From Nitrospira sp. (GTDB lineage: Bacteria > Nitrospirota > Nitrospiria > Nitrospirales > Nitrospiraceae), in assembly GCA_009594995.1 (NCBI GenBank), contig VOPR01000044.1:1-46145 (forward strand): DNA of 46,145 bases, given 5' to 3'. Shown one piece after another: positions 7,386 through 17,931 of this stretch (within the stretch, counting starts at the first letter, position 1; each line of letters opens with the position of its first letter). The notes beneath the pieces are model-generated. The model was not told where the DNA came from. It did no database searches and was given only the letters and a program-made list of their open reading frames with translations. A program made the position numbers and the translations under genes.

Positions 7386-9845
7386 CTACTCGCCCTCTTC
7401 GGGCACCACTTCTTCGCGTTCGACCAGTCGCACCACGGCGACCACTCGATCCTCGTCTCCATCCATGTCGAGCAGACGAACCCCTTGGGTATTGCGTCCG
7501 ATTTCACGGATGTCATCGACCTTGCAGCGCAACACTTTGCCTTGCGCGGCCATCAGCATGATTTCATCTTCGTCACGGACTTGGAGGAATCCGACCGCCG
7601 GTCCATTCCGCTCCGTGGTCTTGACGCTGATAATGCCTTTGCCGCCGCGGCCCTGCACGCGATACTCGTTCACCGGAGTCCGCTTTCCGTACCCGCCTTC
7701 GGTCACGGTGAGAATCGCGGTCGTGGAATCGGGTGTGATGGTCTCCATGCCGATGACTTCATCGCCCGGCTCCAGGGTAATGCCGCGCACACCGTGGGCC
7801 GTGCGTCCCATGGCACGTACATCTTCCTCCTTGAACCGGATGGTGATGCCCTGCTTCGTACCCAACAAAATCTCGCGCTGGCCGTCGGTGAGATCCACCC
7901 CGATCAATTTATCACCGGCATCGAGCGAGAGCGCAATGATGCCACCCTGGCGCGGATTGCTGTAGGCCGACAATTCCGTCTTCTTGATGACGCCCTGCTT
8001 GGTGCCCATGATGACAAATCGATCAGCCCGATACTCTTTCACCGGCAGCGTCGCCGTGACCTTCTCGTCCTTCGAGAGCGCCAGGAGATTGACCAGCGCC
8101 TTGCCCTTGGCCGCCCGGCTCGCTTCGGGAATTTCGTGCACCTTGAGCCAATAGACCTTGCCGGCATCGGTGAAGAACAGCAGGGAGTCGTGCGTGGAGG
8201 CCGTGAAGAGGGTTTCGACAAAATCCTCTTCCTTGATGCCCATCGCAATCTTGCCTTTGCCGCCTCGCCGTTGCGCGCGATAGAGGGTCACCGCGTTCCG
8301 TTTGATGTATCCGGCATGGGAAATCGTCACGACGACTTCTTCTTCGGCAATCAAGTCTTCAAGCGTGAGTTCGGCCTCTTCCTTGACGATCTTCGTGCGG
8401 CGCTCGTCCTGATACTTTTCTTTGATCTCCGTCAGTTCATCGCGGATGATCTTGCGCACCAACGCTTCACTGCCGAGAACTGAGCGCAGGTATTCAATCG
8501 TCTTCAGTACTTCGCGATATTCTTCCACCAACTTGTCACGCTCCAGTTGAGTGAGCCGCTGGAGACGCATTTCGAGAATGGCATTGGCCTGGATTTCAGA
8601 CAACCGGAACTGCTGCATCAAACCCGCGCGCGCCACATCGGGCGATTGCGAGCGCCGGATGAGGGCGATGACGGCATCCAGATTGTCGAGGGCGATCTTG
8701 AGCCCTTCGAGAATATGGGCGCGTTCTTCCGCCTTGCGCAAATCGTACGCGGTCCGCCGAACGACCACTTCGCGGCGGTGCTCGACAAAGGCTTCCAGAA
8801 TCCGTTTGAGGTTCAACACCTCCGGCCGGTTGTTGACCAGCGCCAGCATGTTGACGCCGAAGGTCGTCTGCAACTGACTGTGCTTATATAAATTGTTCAA
8901 CACCACCAGCGGAATCTCATTCCTCTTCAGCTCGATCACAACCCGGACACCCTCGCGATCGGACTCGTCCCGAATATCGGAAATACCGGTTACGCGGTCT
9001 TCCTGCGCCAAGTCGGCAATTTTTTCGATCAGTTTCGACTTGTTCACCTGGTAGGGAATTTCGGTGATGATCAGCCGCTCGCGGTCGGTCCGCTCGTCCG
9101 TCTCGATGGCGACCTTGGCGCGGACCGTCAGGAGTCCGCGTCCCGTCTCATAGGCATCCTTAATGCCGGACGTGCCGTAAATGAACCCGGCAGTCGGAAA
9201 GTCGGGCCCGGGGATTTTCTTCATCAATTGCGCAATCGTGACCTCGGGGTTCTCCAGTAGCAGGAGCAACCCTTCGATGACTTCACCCAGATTGTGCGTG
9301 GGAATGTTGGTCGCATAACCGACCGCAATCCCGCCTGCGCCGTTGACTAACAGATTCGGCACCCGGGACGGCAGCACGAGCGGTTCGACGCGCGATTCGT
9401 CATAGTTGGGGCCGAAGTCGACCGTTTCTTTTTCGATATCCGCCAGCAGTTCTTCAGCCAGCTTCGTCAAACGGGCTTCGGTGTACCGCATGGCCGCCGC
9501 CGCATCGCCGTCCATTGAGCCATAGTTGCCCTGGCCGTCGACCAGCATGTAGCGCATGTTGAAGTTCTGCGCCATGCGCACCAGGGTGTCGTAAATCGCG
9601 GAGTCGCCATGGGGGTGGTAGTTACCCATGATCTCGCCCACGATCTTGGCGGACTTGCGGTAGGGCCGGTTCGCGGCAAGTCCCATCTCGTTCATGCCGT
9701 GCAAAATTCGCCGGTGCACCGGCTTCAACCCGTCCCGGACATCGGGCAGCGCGCGACCGACAATTACGCTCATCGCGTAGTCGAGGTACGACGAACGCAT
9801 CTCATCTTCAATCGCAATCTGTCCTAAGCGTTCATCTGGCGGCAT
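7386..9845 (-). CDS. gyrA: DNA gyrase subunit A
   Basis: The 819-residue protein is GyrA. The active-site tyrosine is Y121 in [14 protein letters not shown]. The quinolone-resistance region reads [12 protein letters not shown], with Ser82 and Asp86 at the positions of E. coli Ser83 and Asp87, so the target sequence is of the sensitive type. The C-terminal beta-pinwheel carries the GyrA box QRRGGKG, which separates it from ParC. The tail is acidic ([11 protein letters not shown]). GGAGG lies 4 bases before the ATG. It follows gyrB by 55 bases and they form a minus-strand series with dnaN and dnaA. Confidence 0.98.
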   Translation of the reverse strand: MPPDERLGQIAIEDEMRSSYLDYAMSVIVGRALPDVRDGLKPVHRRILHGMNEMGLAANRPYRKSAKIVGEIMGNYHPHGDSAIYDTLVRMAQNFNMRYMLVDGQGNYGSMDGDAAAAMRYTEARLTKLAEELLADIEKETVDFGPNYDESRVEPLVLPSRVPNLLVNGAGGIAVGYATNIPTHNLGEVIEGLLLLLENPEVTIAQLMKKIPGPDFPTAGFIYGTSGIKDAYETGRGLLTVRAKVAIETDERTDRERLIITEIPYQVNKSKLIEKIADLAQEDRVTGISDIRDESDREGVRVVIELKRNEIPLVVLNNLYKHSQLQTTFGVNMLALVNNRPEVLNLKRILEAFVEHRREVVVRRTAYDLRKAEERAHILEGLKIALDNLDAVIALIRRSQSPDVARAGLMQQFRLSEIQANAILEMRLQRLTQLERDKLVEEYREVLKTIEYLRSVLGSEALVRKIIRDELTEIKEKYQDERRTKIVKEEAELTLEDLIAEEEVVVTISHAGYIKRNAVTLYRAQRRGGKGKIAMGIKEEDFVETLFTASTHDSLLFFTDAGKVYWLKVHEIPEASRAAKGKALVNLLALSKDEKVTATLPVKEYRADRFVIMGTKQGVIKKTELSAYSNPRQGGIIALSLDAGDKLIGVDLTDGQREILLGTKQGITIRFKEEDVRAMGRTAHGVRGITLEPGDEVIGMETITPDSTTAILTVTEGGYGKRTPVNEYRVQGRGGKGIISVKTTERNGPAVGFLQVRDEDEIMLMAAQGKVLRCKVDDIREIGRNTQGVRLLDMDGDEDRVVAVVRLVEREEVVPEEGE

Positions 9846-9900
9846 TTACCCTCCACGGATGCTGAAAATGGTCTCCGGCTTCGTGAGTTCAATGGGGAAC

Positions 9901-12375
<2,475 letters not shown>

Positions 12376-12395
12376 TCAACTCCTTGGTCGATTGC

Positions 12396-12423
12396 TCTCA
12401 GCGTTCAGCCATCAGCTCACAGC
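12396..12423 (-). repeat. Four-copy heptad repeat (GCTGNNN)
   Basis: On the minus strand GCTG followed by three variable bases (TGA, ATG, AAC, AGA) occurs four times in a row, 28 bases in all, between dnaN and gyrB. The surrounding sequence keeps the same flavour with less regular copies (for example GCAGCGATCAACAGATCG). The heptad period is exact. No function is evident. Confidence 0.6.
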
Positions 12424-12470
12424 CGGGGGCGATCTGTTGATCGCTGCATGCTGACTGCCGATCGCTCATT

Positions 12471-13601
12471 TCAGATCTTAATCGGCATCACGACGCATTT
12501 GAATCCGGGACTCTCGGCTTCCTGAATGAGGCAAGGGCTCAAGGCCGTGTCCATCTGCAACGAGACCGATTCTCCGTCCATGACGCTCAGGGCGTCCAAG
12601 AGGTAGCGGGCGTTAAAGCCGGTATGCAGCGCCTCGCCCTCGTAACGAGCCACCAACTCTTCCGTGGCTTCTCCATAATCCGGGTTGCTCGAGAACAGCG
12701 TCATGCCGCCCGGGGCAAAGGACACCTTGACCGCGTTGGCCTTGTCCTTCGATAGCACCGACACGCGCCGCAAAGCGCTCTCCAGCAATCCTCGATTGAC
12801 CACAATGCGCTTGCCGCTTTCCTTCGGGACCACCTGCTGGTAGTTGGGATAATTCCCTTCCATGAGGCGGGAGGTGAGGAGCAAGCCGCTCTTGCGGAAG
12901 ATCATCAGATTCTTGGTGAACCCGATCAGCGGTTCTTCGTCGCCTCCCTCTTCAAGCAGGCGTCGCATTTCCTGGGCTGCCTTCTTCGGAATAATCGCTT
13001 TGATGTCCTGCGCCGGCAGTTTCGCATTCGGAGTGCCGACTTCGCGCTCCGCCACGGCCAGGCGATGGCCGTCGGTGCCGACCAGGCGCAACAACGTGGT
13101 TTTCTTCTCCGTCGTCGTCAAGCTCACGAGCAGACCGTTCAGGATATACCGCGCATCATTGTCGCCCGCGGCAAAGAGCGTCTTACGAATCAGCTCCAAC
13201 AGGCCCGCCCCGGCGAGCGGCGTCAGGCCCTCGCGTTCGATGGAAGGCAACGCGGGATAATCGCCGCTCGGAAGGCCGACCACCTTGAATTGGCTCTTGC
13301 CGGATTGGATGGTCGTCCAGTTGTTGTCGCCCGAGGTGAGTTCGATCTCGCCGCTCGGCAACTCTTTGATGATCTCGTAGAGCTTGCGCGCGGAAATCGT
13401 CACCCCACCGGCCTCGAGCACCGAGGCTTTGTAAAGCCCGCGCATGCCGATTTCCAGATCGGTCGCGACAATTTCAGCACCGTCGTGCTTGGCTTCCAGC
13501 AGAATGTTCGAGAGGATCGGCATCGTGTTCCGTTTTTCCACGACACCCTGCACCCGTTGCAGGCCCGTCAACAATTCCTCTCGTCCGATGCGTACCTTCA
13601 T
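12471..13601 (-). CDS. dnaN: DNA polymerase III beta sliding clamp
   Basis: The 376-residue protein is the beta clamp: MKVRIGREELLTGLQRVQGVVEKRNTMPILSN at the start, domain-one GLYKASVLEAGGVTISARKLYEIIKEL, LVGTDGHRLAVAE in the middle, and the C-terminal ending SPCLIQEAESPGFKCVVMPIKI, where the peptide-binding pocket lies. It forms a dimeric ring that tethers polymerase to DNA. Length is standard. GAGGGAGA lies 8 bases before the ATG. It follows dnaA by 23 bases and is likely expressed from the dnaA promoter region. Confidence 0.98.
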   Translation of the reverse strand: MKVRIGREELLTGLQRVQGVVEKRNTMPILSNILLEAKHDGAEIVATDLEIGMRGLYKASVLEAGGVTISARKLYEIIKELPSGEIELTSGDNNWTTIQSGKSQFKVVGLPSGDYPALPSIEREGLTPLAGAGLLELIRKTLFAAGDNDARYILNGLLVSLTTTEKKTTLLRLVGTDGHRLAVAEREVGTPNAKLPAQDIKAIIPKKAAQEMRRLLEEGGDEEPLIGFTKNLMIFRKSGLLLTSRLMEGNYPNYQQVVPKESGKRIVVNRGLLESALRRVSVLSKDKANAVKVSFAPGGMTLFSSNPDYGEATEELVARYEGEALHTGFNARYLLDALSVMDGESVSLQMDTALSPCLIQEAESPGFKCVVMPIKI

Positions 13602-13624
13602 GGTCGGTCTCCCTCAGAGGGCGC

Positions 13625-14968
13625 TTAGGCCCTCAAGATCTGTTCTTTCAGGCCTTCCAGCGTCGTGTGCAAGGTGCTGTCGGCTTCTTTTGCTTTCGTG
13701 ATTTGCCGACAGGCATGAATGATCGTGGTGTGATCCTTGCCCCCGAACTGGCGACCGATTTCAGGAAATGAAGCGTCGGTCAGCTCCCGGCAGAGGTACA
13801 TGGCGATCTGGCGGGGATGAACCAACGTTTTGCTGCGGCGGCGCGATTTCAAATCGGCGATCTTCAGGTGATATTTCGAACCCACCGCCTCTTGAATATC
13901 CTCGATGGAGACAATCTTCTTTTTATCCCCGATGAGATCGCGCAAGACGTTCTTGGCCATCTCCAGCGTGATCGTTTGCCCGGTCAAGGACGAATAGGCT
14001 CCGACCCGCACGAGTGATCCCTCCAACTCACGAATGTTGTTCTTCATCGTCGTGGCGAGAAAATGGATCACGTCTTCGGGCAGCGCAATGCGCTCATCCT
14101 CGGACTTTTTCCGCAGGATGGCGATACGGGTCTCGACGTCCGGCGGCTGCAAATCGGCAATCAGCCCCCATTCGAACCGTGAACGAAGCCGTTCTTCGAT
14201 ATCCGGCATGTCCTTCGGAAACCGGTCACTGGACAGGACGATTTGCTTGCGGGCTTCGTACAGTGTGTTGAAGGTATGAAAGAACTCTTCCTGCGTCCGT
14301 TCCTTGCCCGCCAAAAACTGAATGTCGTCGATCATCAACATGTCCACGTTGCGGTACCGTTTCCGCAAGTCGATCATCTTGTCATACCGGATCGAATTGA
14401 TGACCTCGTTCGTGAACTGTTCTGTCGTCAAATAGGCGATGCGAAGATCACTGCGCTCGGCCAGATAGTTGCCGATGGCATTGAGTAGATGGGTTTTTCC
14501 CAAACCCACACCGCCGTACAGAAACAGCGGATTGTAGGCCTTGGCCGGTTGCTCGGCTACAGCCATACAGGCTGCGTGGGCGAACTGGTTTCCGGCGCCG
14601 ACCACAAAACTCTTGAAGGTATATTTGGGATTCAGTTGCACGCCGCGTTTGGATCTCGATGCGACAAATCCGCGCCCGGCGGTATCAGCCGCAGCTTGCT
14701 CCGGCTGAGGCGGGGAGGGCACCTGCTTATTGTTGATCACAAACGTGACGTCCATCCGACCGCCGCCCTGCGCCGCAGACACCGCTTCCGCTAACAGATC
14801 GTGATAGTGCTCCCCTAACCACTCACCGAAAAACTTGTTCGGTACAGCAAGGAAGGCTGTCGTATCTTCGATCCGATCGAGCACAACCGGAGTGAACCAG
14901 GTTTCATAGACCTGCTTCGGCACCTTTTCCTGGATGTACACTAATGCGTCGTTCCACATCTGATTCAT
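13625..14968 (-). CDS. dnaA: Chromosomal replication initiator DnaA
   Basis: The 447-residue protein is DnaA. Domain I (residues 1-80) opens MNQMWNDALVYIQEKVPKQ and includes the FxxWF-type block YETWFTPV. A linker of about 40 residues leads to the AAA+ domain with Walker A GGVGLGKTHLLNAIG, Walker B MLMIDDIQFLAGK and the arginine-finger region IEERLRSRFEWGL. Domain IV carries the DnaA-box binding motif DASFPEIGRQFGGKDHTTIIHA. It binds DnaA boxes and opens oriC. No clear ribosome binding site precedes the ATG. The intergenic region upstream contains several DnaA boxes, so autoregulation and origin function are both likely. Confidence 0.98.
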   Translation of the reverse strand: MNQMWNDALVYIQEKVPKQVYETWFTPVVLDRIEDTTAFLAVPNKFFGEWLGEHYHDLLAEAVSAAQGGGRMDVTFVINNKQVPSPPQPEQAAADTAGRGFVASRSKRGVQLNPKYTFKSFVVGAGNQFAHAACMAVAEQPAKAYNPLFLYGGVGLGKTHLLNAIGNYLAERSDLRIAYLTTEQFTNEVINSIRYDKMIDLRKRYRNVDMLMIDDIQFLAGKERTQEEFFHTFNTLYEARKQIVLSSDRFPKDMPDIEERLRSRFEWGLIADLQPPDVETRIAILRKKSEDERIALPEDVIHFLATTMKNNIRELEGSLVRVGAYSSLTGQTITLEMAKNVLRDLIGDKKKIVSIEDIQEAVGSKYHLKIADLKSRRRSKTLVHPRQIAMYLCRELTDASFPEIGRQFGGKDHTTIIHACRQITKAKEADSTLHTTLEGLKEQILRA

Positions 14969-15003
14969 CTTAATAATTCAATTACTTACGAATGTTCACA
15001 GGC

Positions 15004-15306
15004 TTATACACAGGTGTGGACAAATACATAAGAAGCCCCGGTTTTATTGATGTCGAGTAGAGATTCTTCGCGGCGATCCTGTGGACATCCACTCACCATA
15101 CAGCTTCGTGCGTTCCCTCGTGCACAGGCCCCCTCACCTTATCCCAGAACGCCCCCTGCCTTATACACCATCTCATCAACATGGGCTAGGCTCTTCCGCC
15201 GTCAATGCCGGCGCGCCGGTTCATCGTCATCCACAGAACCCACATAGCCTACTCCTACTCCGACGGCTCCTAATCTTCTCTTTAGTGGAAAGATATATAA
15301 GAGAAG
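15004..15306. other. Candidate origin region A upstream of dnaA (DnaA boxes)
   Basis: The 348-base gap between dnaA and the DsrH-like gene holds one perfect TTATNCACA box (TTATACACA, 15004-15012) and several near matches: 15015-15023 (TGTGGACAA), 15080-15088, 15161-15169 (TTATACACC) and 15227-15235 (TCATCCACA). An inverted repeat with arms CTTCTCTT (15275-15282) and AAGAGAAG (15299-15306) encloses an AT-rich spacer. Location beside dnaA, dnaN and gyrB is the usual setting of oriC. Confidence 0.6.
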
Positions 15307-15316
15307 AGCGTTCGGA

Positions 15317-15589
15317 TTACAGCACAATGATCGAGTGATGCTCTGCGATCAGAGTCACAAGATCCCGATACGAAATGATCTTTCCAGCCAGTCCGCCTAC
15401 CGGTGCATCGGATTCCTGTTGAAGCACATAGACCGAACCGGGGAAAGCCGGTGCCGAAGATCGGGCTGCTTCGAGAAGAACGAGGGACACCTGGTCGGCC
15501 AGCTGAGTTTCGGTTGCGGAAGGCAACAGCGATTGGGCCGGATCAGCAACCGGCCGTCGAAGCAGATACAGTGTCTTACGAGCAGGCAT
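15317..15589 (-). CDS. DsrH/TusB-like sulfur-relay protein
   Basis: The 90-residue protein is the size of DsrH/TusB and ends in the family-like pattern ISYRDLVTLIAEHHSIIVL. The N-terminus, KTLYLLRRPVADPAQSLL, fits the first strand and helix of the fold. It contains no cysteine. In TusBCD and DsrEFH the H/B subunit forms a heterohexamer with the other two and hands persulfide sulfur onward. It is the last of three consecutive genes of this fold. The nearest AGGA is about 14 bases before the ATG, so translation may be coupled to the gene upstream. Assignment rests on length, context and end motif, not on a catalytic residue. Confidence 0.65.
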   Translation of the reverse strand: MPARKTLYLLRRPVADPAQSLLPSATETQLADQVSLVLLEAARSSAPAFPGSVYVLQQESDAPVGGLAGKIISYRDLVTLIAEHHSIIVL

Positions 15590-15604
15590 AGGATCTGATA
15601 TTTC

Positions 15605-15955
15605 CTAAAAGACCAAGACCCGGTCGGCCGCCGCCATGGCCTGTTGAGCGGATTCTACGGAACCCACAGTGGTGGCAAATCCATCCTGAAGGTCCGGGAG
15701 CGGGCCGGATGGGGACACCAGAAGAAACGGAATCTGGAGATGCTCGAAGGATGGAAGATATTTTTCGAGGATCTCGAGATCGACAATGTCGTCGCTCTCT
15801 TCTGCAAGCAGGTGAACGGCCGGTCCCATCAGAATCACCGTGATGGGATTTTCTCCGGCCGCCAATCCCAACGCAATGCGGAGGGCCTCGACAGGCAGGG
15901 CTGATTTCATCGGGTCTTCACGGATGATGAGCACAATGGAGGCGGTGGCAGCCAC
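15605..15955 (-). CDS. DsrF/TusC-like or DsrE-superfamily protein
   Basis: The protein is about 116 residues with a DsrE-type fold: an N-terminal strand ASIVLIIREDP, an amphipathic helix with LRIALGLAAGENPITVILMG, then HLLAEESDDIVDLEILEKYLP, and an ending AMAAADRVLVF typical of DsrE/F chains. It has no cysteine, as in many TusC/DsrF subunits. I chose the GTG at 15955 because GAGG sits 7 bases before it; the ATG at 15961 is only a base or two from that site. It lies between the DsrE-like and DsrH-like genes, as in the dsrEFH and tusDCB orders. Confidence 0.65.
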   Translation of the reverse strand: MAATASIVLIIREDPMKSALPVEALRIALGLAAGENPITVILMGPAVHLLAEESDDIVDLEILEKYLPSFEHLQIPFLLVSPSGPLPDLQDGFATTVGSVESAQQAMAAADRVLVF

Positions 15956-15976
15956 TATCATTCCTCAGAAGAACCG

Positions 15977-16297
15977 TTAGGTGAACGCCAAAAAGCGATC
16001 GCAGCCGTTTACGATATTCGAGAGCACCACTAATCCGCAGAGGGAAATTCGGGAATCCAGCTGATCGGTCGAGACCCCGTGCTGCTGACACCCGTAAGCG
16101 CAGACAAACAGCTTCATGCCTCGTCCCACAAGTTCGGTATACCGAGGGTCCCGAAGATTCTTGACCCCTTCATCGATACAATACAGATAGAGATCGATAC
16201 CCTGTGCCAGTGCTTCCGAAGCGAGCATCGCAACGGTCTCAACGCTGGGATGGGACGGGGGTGTGGATAAGAGGATGCCGAACTTCTTGGCGCTCAT
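15977..16297 (-). CDS. DsrE family protein (TusD/DsrE-like)
   Basis: The 106-residue protein belongs to the DsrE superfamily: KKFGILLSTPPSHPSVETVAMLASEALAQGIDLYLYCIDEGV, then GMKLFVCAYGCQQHG and the ending GCDRFLAFT. Cysteines at 66 and 70 fall where the persulfide-carrying cysteine of DsrE/TusD lies. Known relatives accept sulfur from a rhodanese or cysteine desulfurase partner and feed tRNA 2-thiolation or dissimilatory sulfur metabolism; neither partner gene is visible here. The ATG has no clear ribosome binding site. The first codons contain a perfect DnaA box at 16262-16270, so replication control and this gene share sequence. Confidence 0.75.
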   Translation of the reverse strand: MSAKKFGILLSTPPSHPSVETVAMLASEALAQGIDLYLYCIDEGVKNLRDPRYTELVGRGMKLFVCAYGCQQHGVSTDQLDSRISLCGLVVLSNIVNGCDRFLAFT

Positions 16298-16365
16298 GAA
16301 AAATCTAGCTGTGGAAAAAGTTTACGTCTTCTTAAAAATCAATAGTTTATATATCAAAAACTGAC
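16262..16365. other. Candidate origin region B: DnaA boxes next to an AT-rich stretch
   Basis: A perfect DnaA box TGTGGATAA lies at 16262-16270 and a one-mismatch box TGTGGAAAA at 16310-16318. They are followed directly by about 50 bases of strongly AT-rich DNA (16315-16365, with runs such as TTAAAAATCAATAG and TTTATATATC), a candidate unwinding element. The region sits between the DsrE-like gene and hisS, about 1 kb from region A. Confidence 0.5.
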
Positions 16366-16417
16366 AGCGGAGCGTACGAATTTTAGGCAGGAAAGTCAAC
16401 TGGAAAAAGGACCTGAA

Positions 16418-17674
16418 TTACCTGTTGAGGAGCCTGCCACGAAGGGCGGCCGCGAGGTCTTGAAGAGGGAGATCTTCCTGGGCTTTCGTCTGCATGTTTC
16501 TCAGGGTAGCGGCGCCCTTCGTCACCTCGTCATCACCCAAGAGAATCGTATAGAGGGCTCCGAGGCGATCAGCTTGTCTGAGATGAGCCTTGAGGGAGGC
16601 GGATCGAAAATCCATATCAGCCGGCACACCGGCTCGTCGGAGTTCATCGAGGAGCGTAAAGCCAACATCCACCGCCTGGTTCCCGAAGGCCGCAACATAG
16701 ACCCGGGGAATGGAGGGCACCACAAGTGTCTCGGGCAGCATCAGCGCAATACGTTCAAGGCCGACGGCAAACCCGACTGCCGGTACTGCCGCTCCTCCCA
16801 GCTGTTCCACGAGACCGTCGTAACGACCGCCCGCACCAACGGCGTTTTGAGCCCCCAAATGCGAACAGGTCACTTCGAAGGCCGTGAGACAATAATAATC
16901 CAGGCCGCGGACCAATCGGGAATTGAGGTGAAACGGAATGCCGATTGCTTGTAGGCCTGCCGTGACACGTTCGAAATGGTCACGCGCCGGCGGTGACAGG
17001 GAATCGGCCAACTTGGGTGCGTCGTCGGTGGCCGCGCGGCATTCCGGCACCTTACAGTCAAGGACACGCAAGGGGTTCGCCTCGATACGGCGCTGGCAGT
17101 TGCCGCACAGGCGGCTTTCCACACCCTTCAAAAACGCCACCAGGATCGGTGTGTAGCGTGCCCGATCCTCGGCATATCCCAGGTTGTTGATCTCTAACGT
17201 GAGTCCGGGCAACGTGAGGTCGGACAACAATCGCCAGAGAAGCGACATCACCTCGACGTCGGCACGCGGGTCTGCCACCCCGAAGGATTCCACCCCAAAC
17301 TGATGGAACTGCCGAAGCCGACCGGCCTGAGGCCGCTCGTGACGGAACATGGGGCCGACGTAACAATATTTCTGCGGCCGTGGATCGGCCGCGCGATTGT
17401 GCTCGATGAACGCCCGGACCGTGCCGGCTGTGCCTTCCGGACGCAGGGTCAGTGACGAACCGTCGCGATCGGCAAACGTATACATTTCTTTTTCGACGAT
17501 ATCGGTCGTTGCGCCGATGCTGCGCGCAAACAATGTCGTGGTCTCGAAGATCGGGACCCGGATCTCCTGAAATCCATAGCAGAGCGCCCACCGCCGCGCG
17601 GTATCCTCGATGAATCGCCAGCGGGGCGACTCTTCCGGCAGAAGATCTTTGACGCCTTTAATCGCTTTAATCAT
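16418..17674 (-). CDS. hisS: Histidyl-tRNA synthetase
   Basis: The 418-residue class II synthetase charges tRNA-His. It shows the N-terminal IKGVKDLLPEESPRW, motif 2 MFRHERPQAGRLRQFHQFGVE, the histidine-A motif LVRGLDYYCLTAFEV and motif 3 AVGFAVGLERIALML, followed by an anticodon-binding domain of about 95 residues (PRVYVAAFGNQAVD onwards). Four cysteines around RLCGNCQRRIEANPLRVLDCKVPEC form a zinc-like cluster found in many bacterial HisRS. Length is normal. A strong promoter lies at 17711-17740. It is divergent from the ThyX-like gene. Confidence 0.97.
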   Translation of the reverse strand: MIKAIKGVKDLLPEESPRWRFIEDTARRWALCYGFQEIRVPIFETTTLFARSIGATTDIVEKEMYTFADRDGSSLTLRPEGTAGTVRAFIEHNRAADPRPQKYCYVGPMFRHERPQAGRLRQFHQFGVESFGVADPRADVEVMSLLWRLLSDLTLPGLTLEINNLGYAEDRARYTPILVAFLKGVESRLCGNCQRRIEANPLRVLDCKVPECRAATDDAPKLADSLSPPARDHFERVTAGLQAIGIPFHLNSRLVRGLDYYCLTAFEVTCSHLGAQNAVGAGGRYDGLVEQLGGAAVPAVGFAVGLERIALMLPETLVVPSIPRVYVAAFGNQAVDVGFTLLDELRRAGVPADMDFRSASLKAHLRQADRLGALYTILLGDDEVTKGAATLRNMQTKAQEDLPLQDLAAALRGRLLNR

Positions 17675-17710
17675 GGCTCTGGTGTTGATGTACCGATCGT
17701 TCGAGCGGGA

Positions 17711-17740
17711 CTATAACGGCGGTCTCGCGAGCAAGTCAAC
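17711..17740 (-). promoter_or_regulatory. Promoter of hisS
   Basis: On the minus strand TTGACT (17735-17740) and TATAGT (17711-17716) are separated by 18 bases, each matching five of six consensus positions. The hisS ATG is about 37 bases downstream of the -10 box. Confidence 0.75.
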
Positions 17741-17815
17741 GCGTGCGGTGTGGTCGGTGCTTCCGGAACAACGAGCGGGCTCGGCCTGCGCGGAACGGAA
17801 TCCGCGTGGCGAGAG

Positions 17816-17844
17816 TTGCGCCGTCTGGCGCAGGGGGGTATAGT
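17816..17844 (+). promoter_or_regulatory. Promoter of the thyX-like transcription unit
   Basis: TTGCGC (17816-17821) and TATAGT (17839-17844) are 17 bases apart. The -10 matches five of six positions, the -35 three of six. The predicted start near 17851 leaves a leader of about 77 bases containing a short ORF. Confidence 0.6.
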
Positions 17845-17886
17845 GCCCTCCTTGTAAAAACTGGCGACTCGCGCCGAAGGCTCAGC

Positions 17887-17931
17887 ATGTTCGATTCACA
17901 AGCCGTCCTGTCCGACGCTTCAAGCCTATGA
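17887..17931 (+). CDS. 14-codon leader ORF overlapping the thyX-like start
   Basis: The frame MFDSQAVLSDASSL starts at an ATG with AAGG 6 bases upstream and ends in a TGA that overlaps the ATG of the next gene (ATGA at 17928-17931). The thyX-like ATG itself has no visible ribosome binding site, so ribosomes finishing this peptide may restart there. The peptide has no obvious attenuation code. Confidence 0.45.
   Translation: MFDSQAVLSDASSL

Noticed and set aside
6945..8483. Long open frame (512 codons) on the plus strand opposite gyrA
   Set aside because: It lies wholly antisense to the C-terminal half of gyrA, its protein looks like reverse-frame His/Arg-rich sequence with no recognisable motif, and GC-rich coding DNA routinely gives such shadows.
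15208..15219. Perfect 12-bp palindrome CCGGCGCGCCGG in the dnaA upstream region
   Set aside because: It is very GC-rich and self-complementary by base composition, carries no DnaA-box similarity, and such sequences arise often by chance in this genome.
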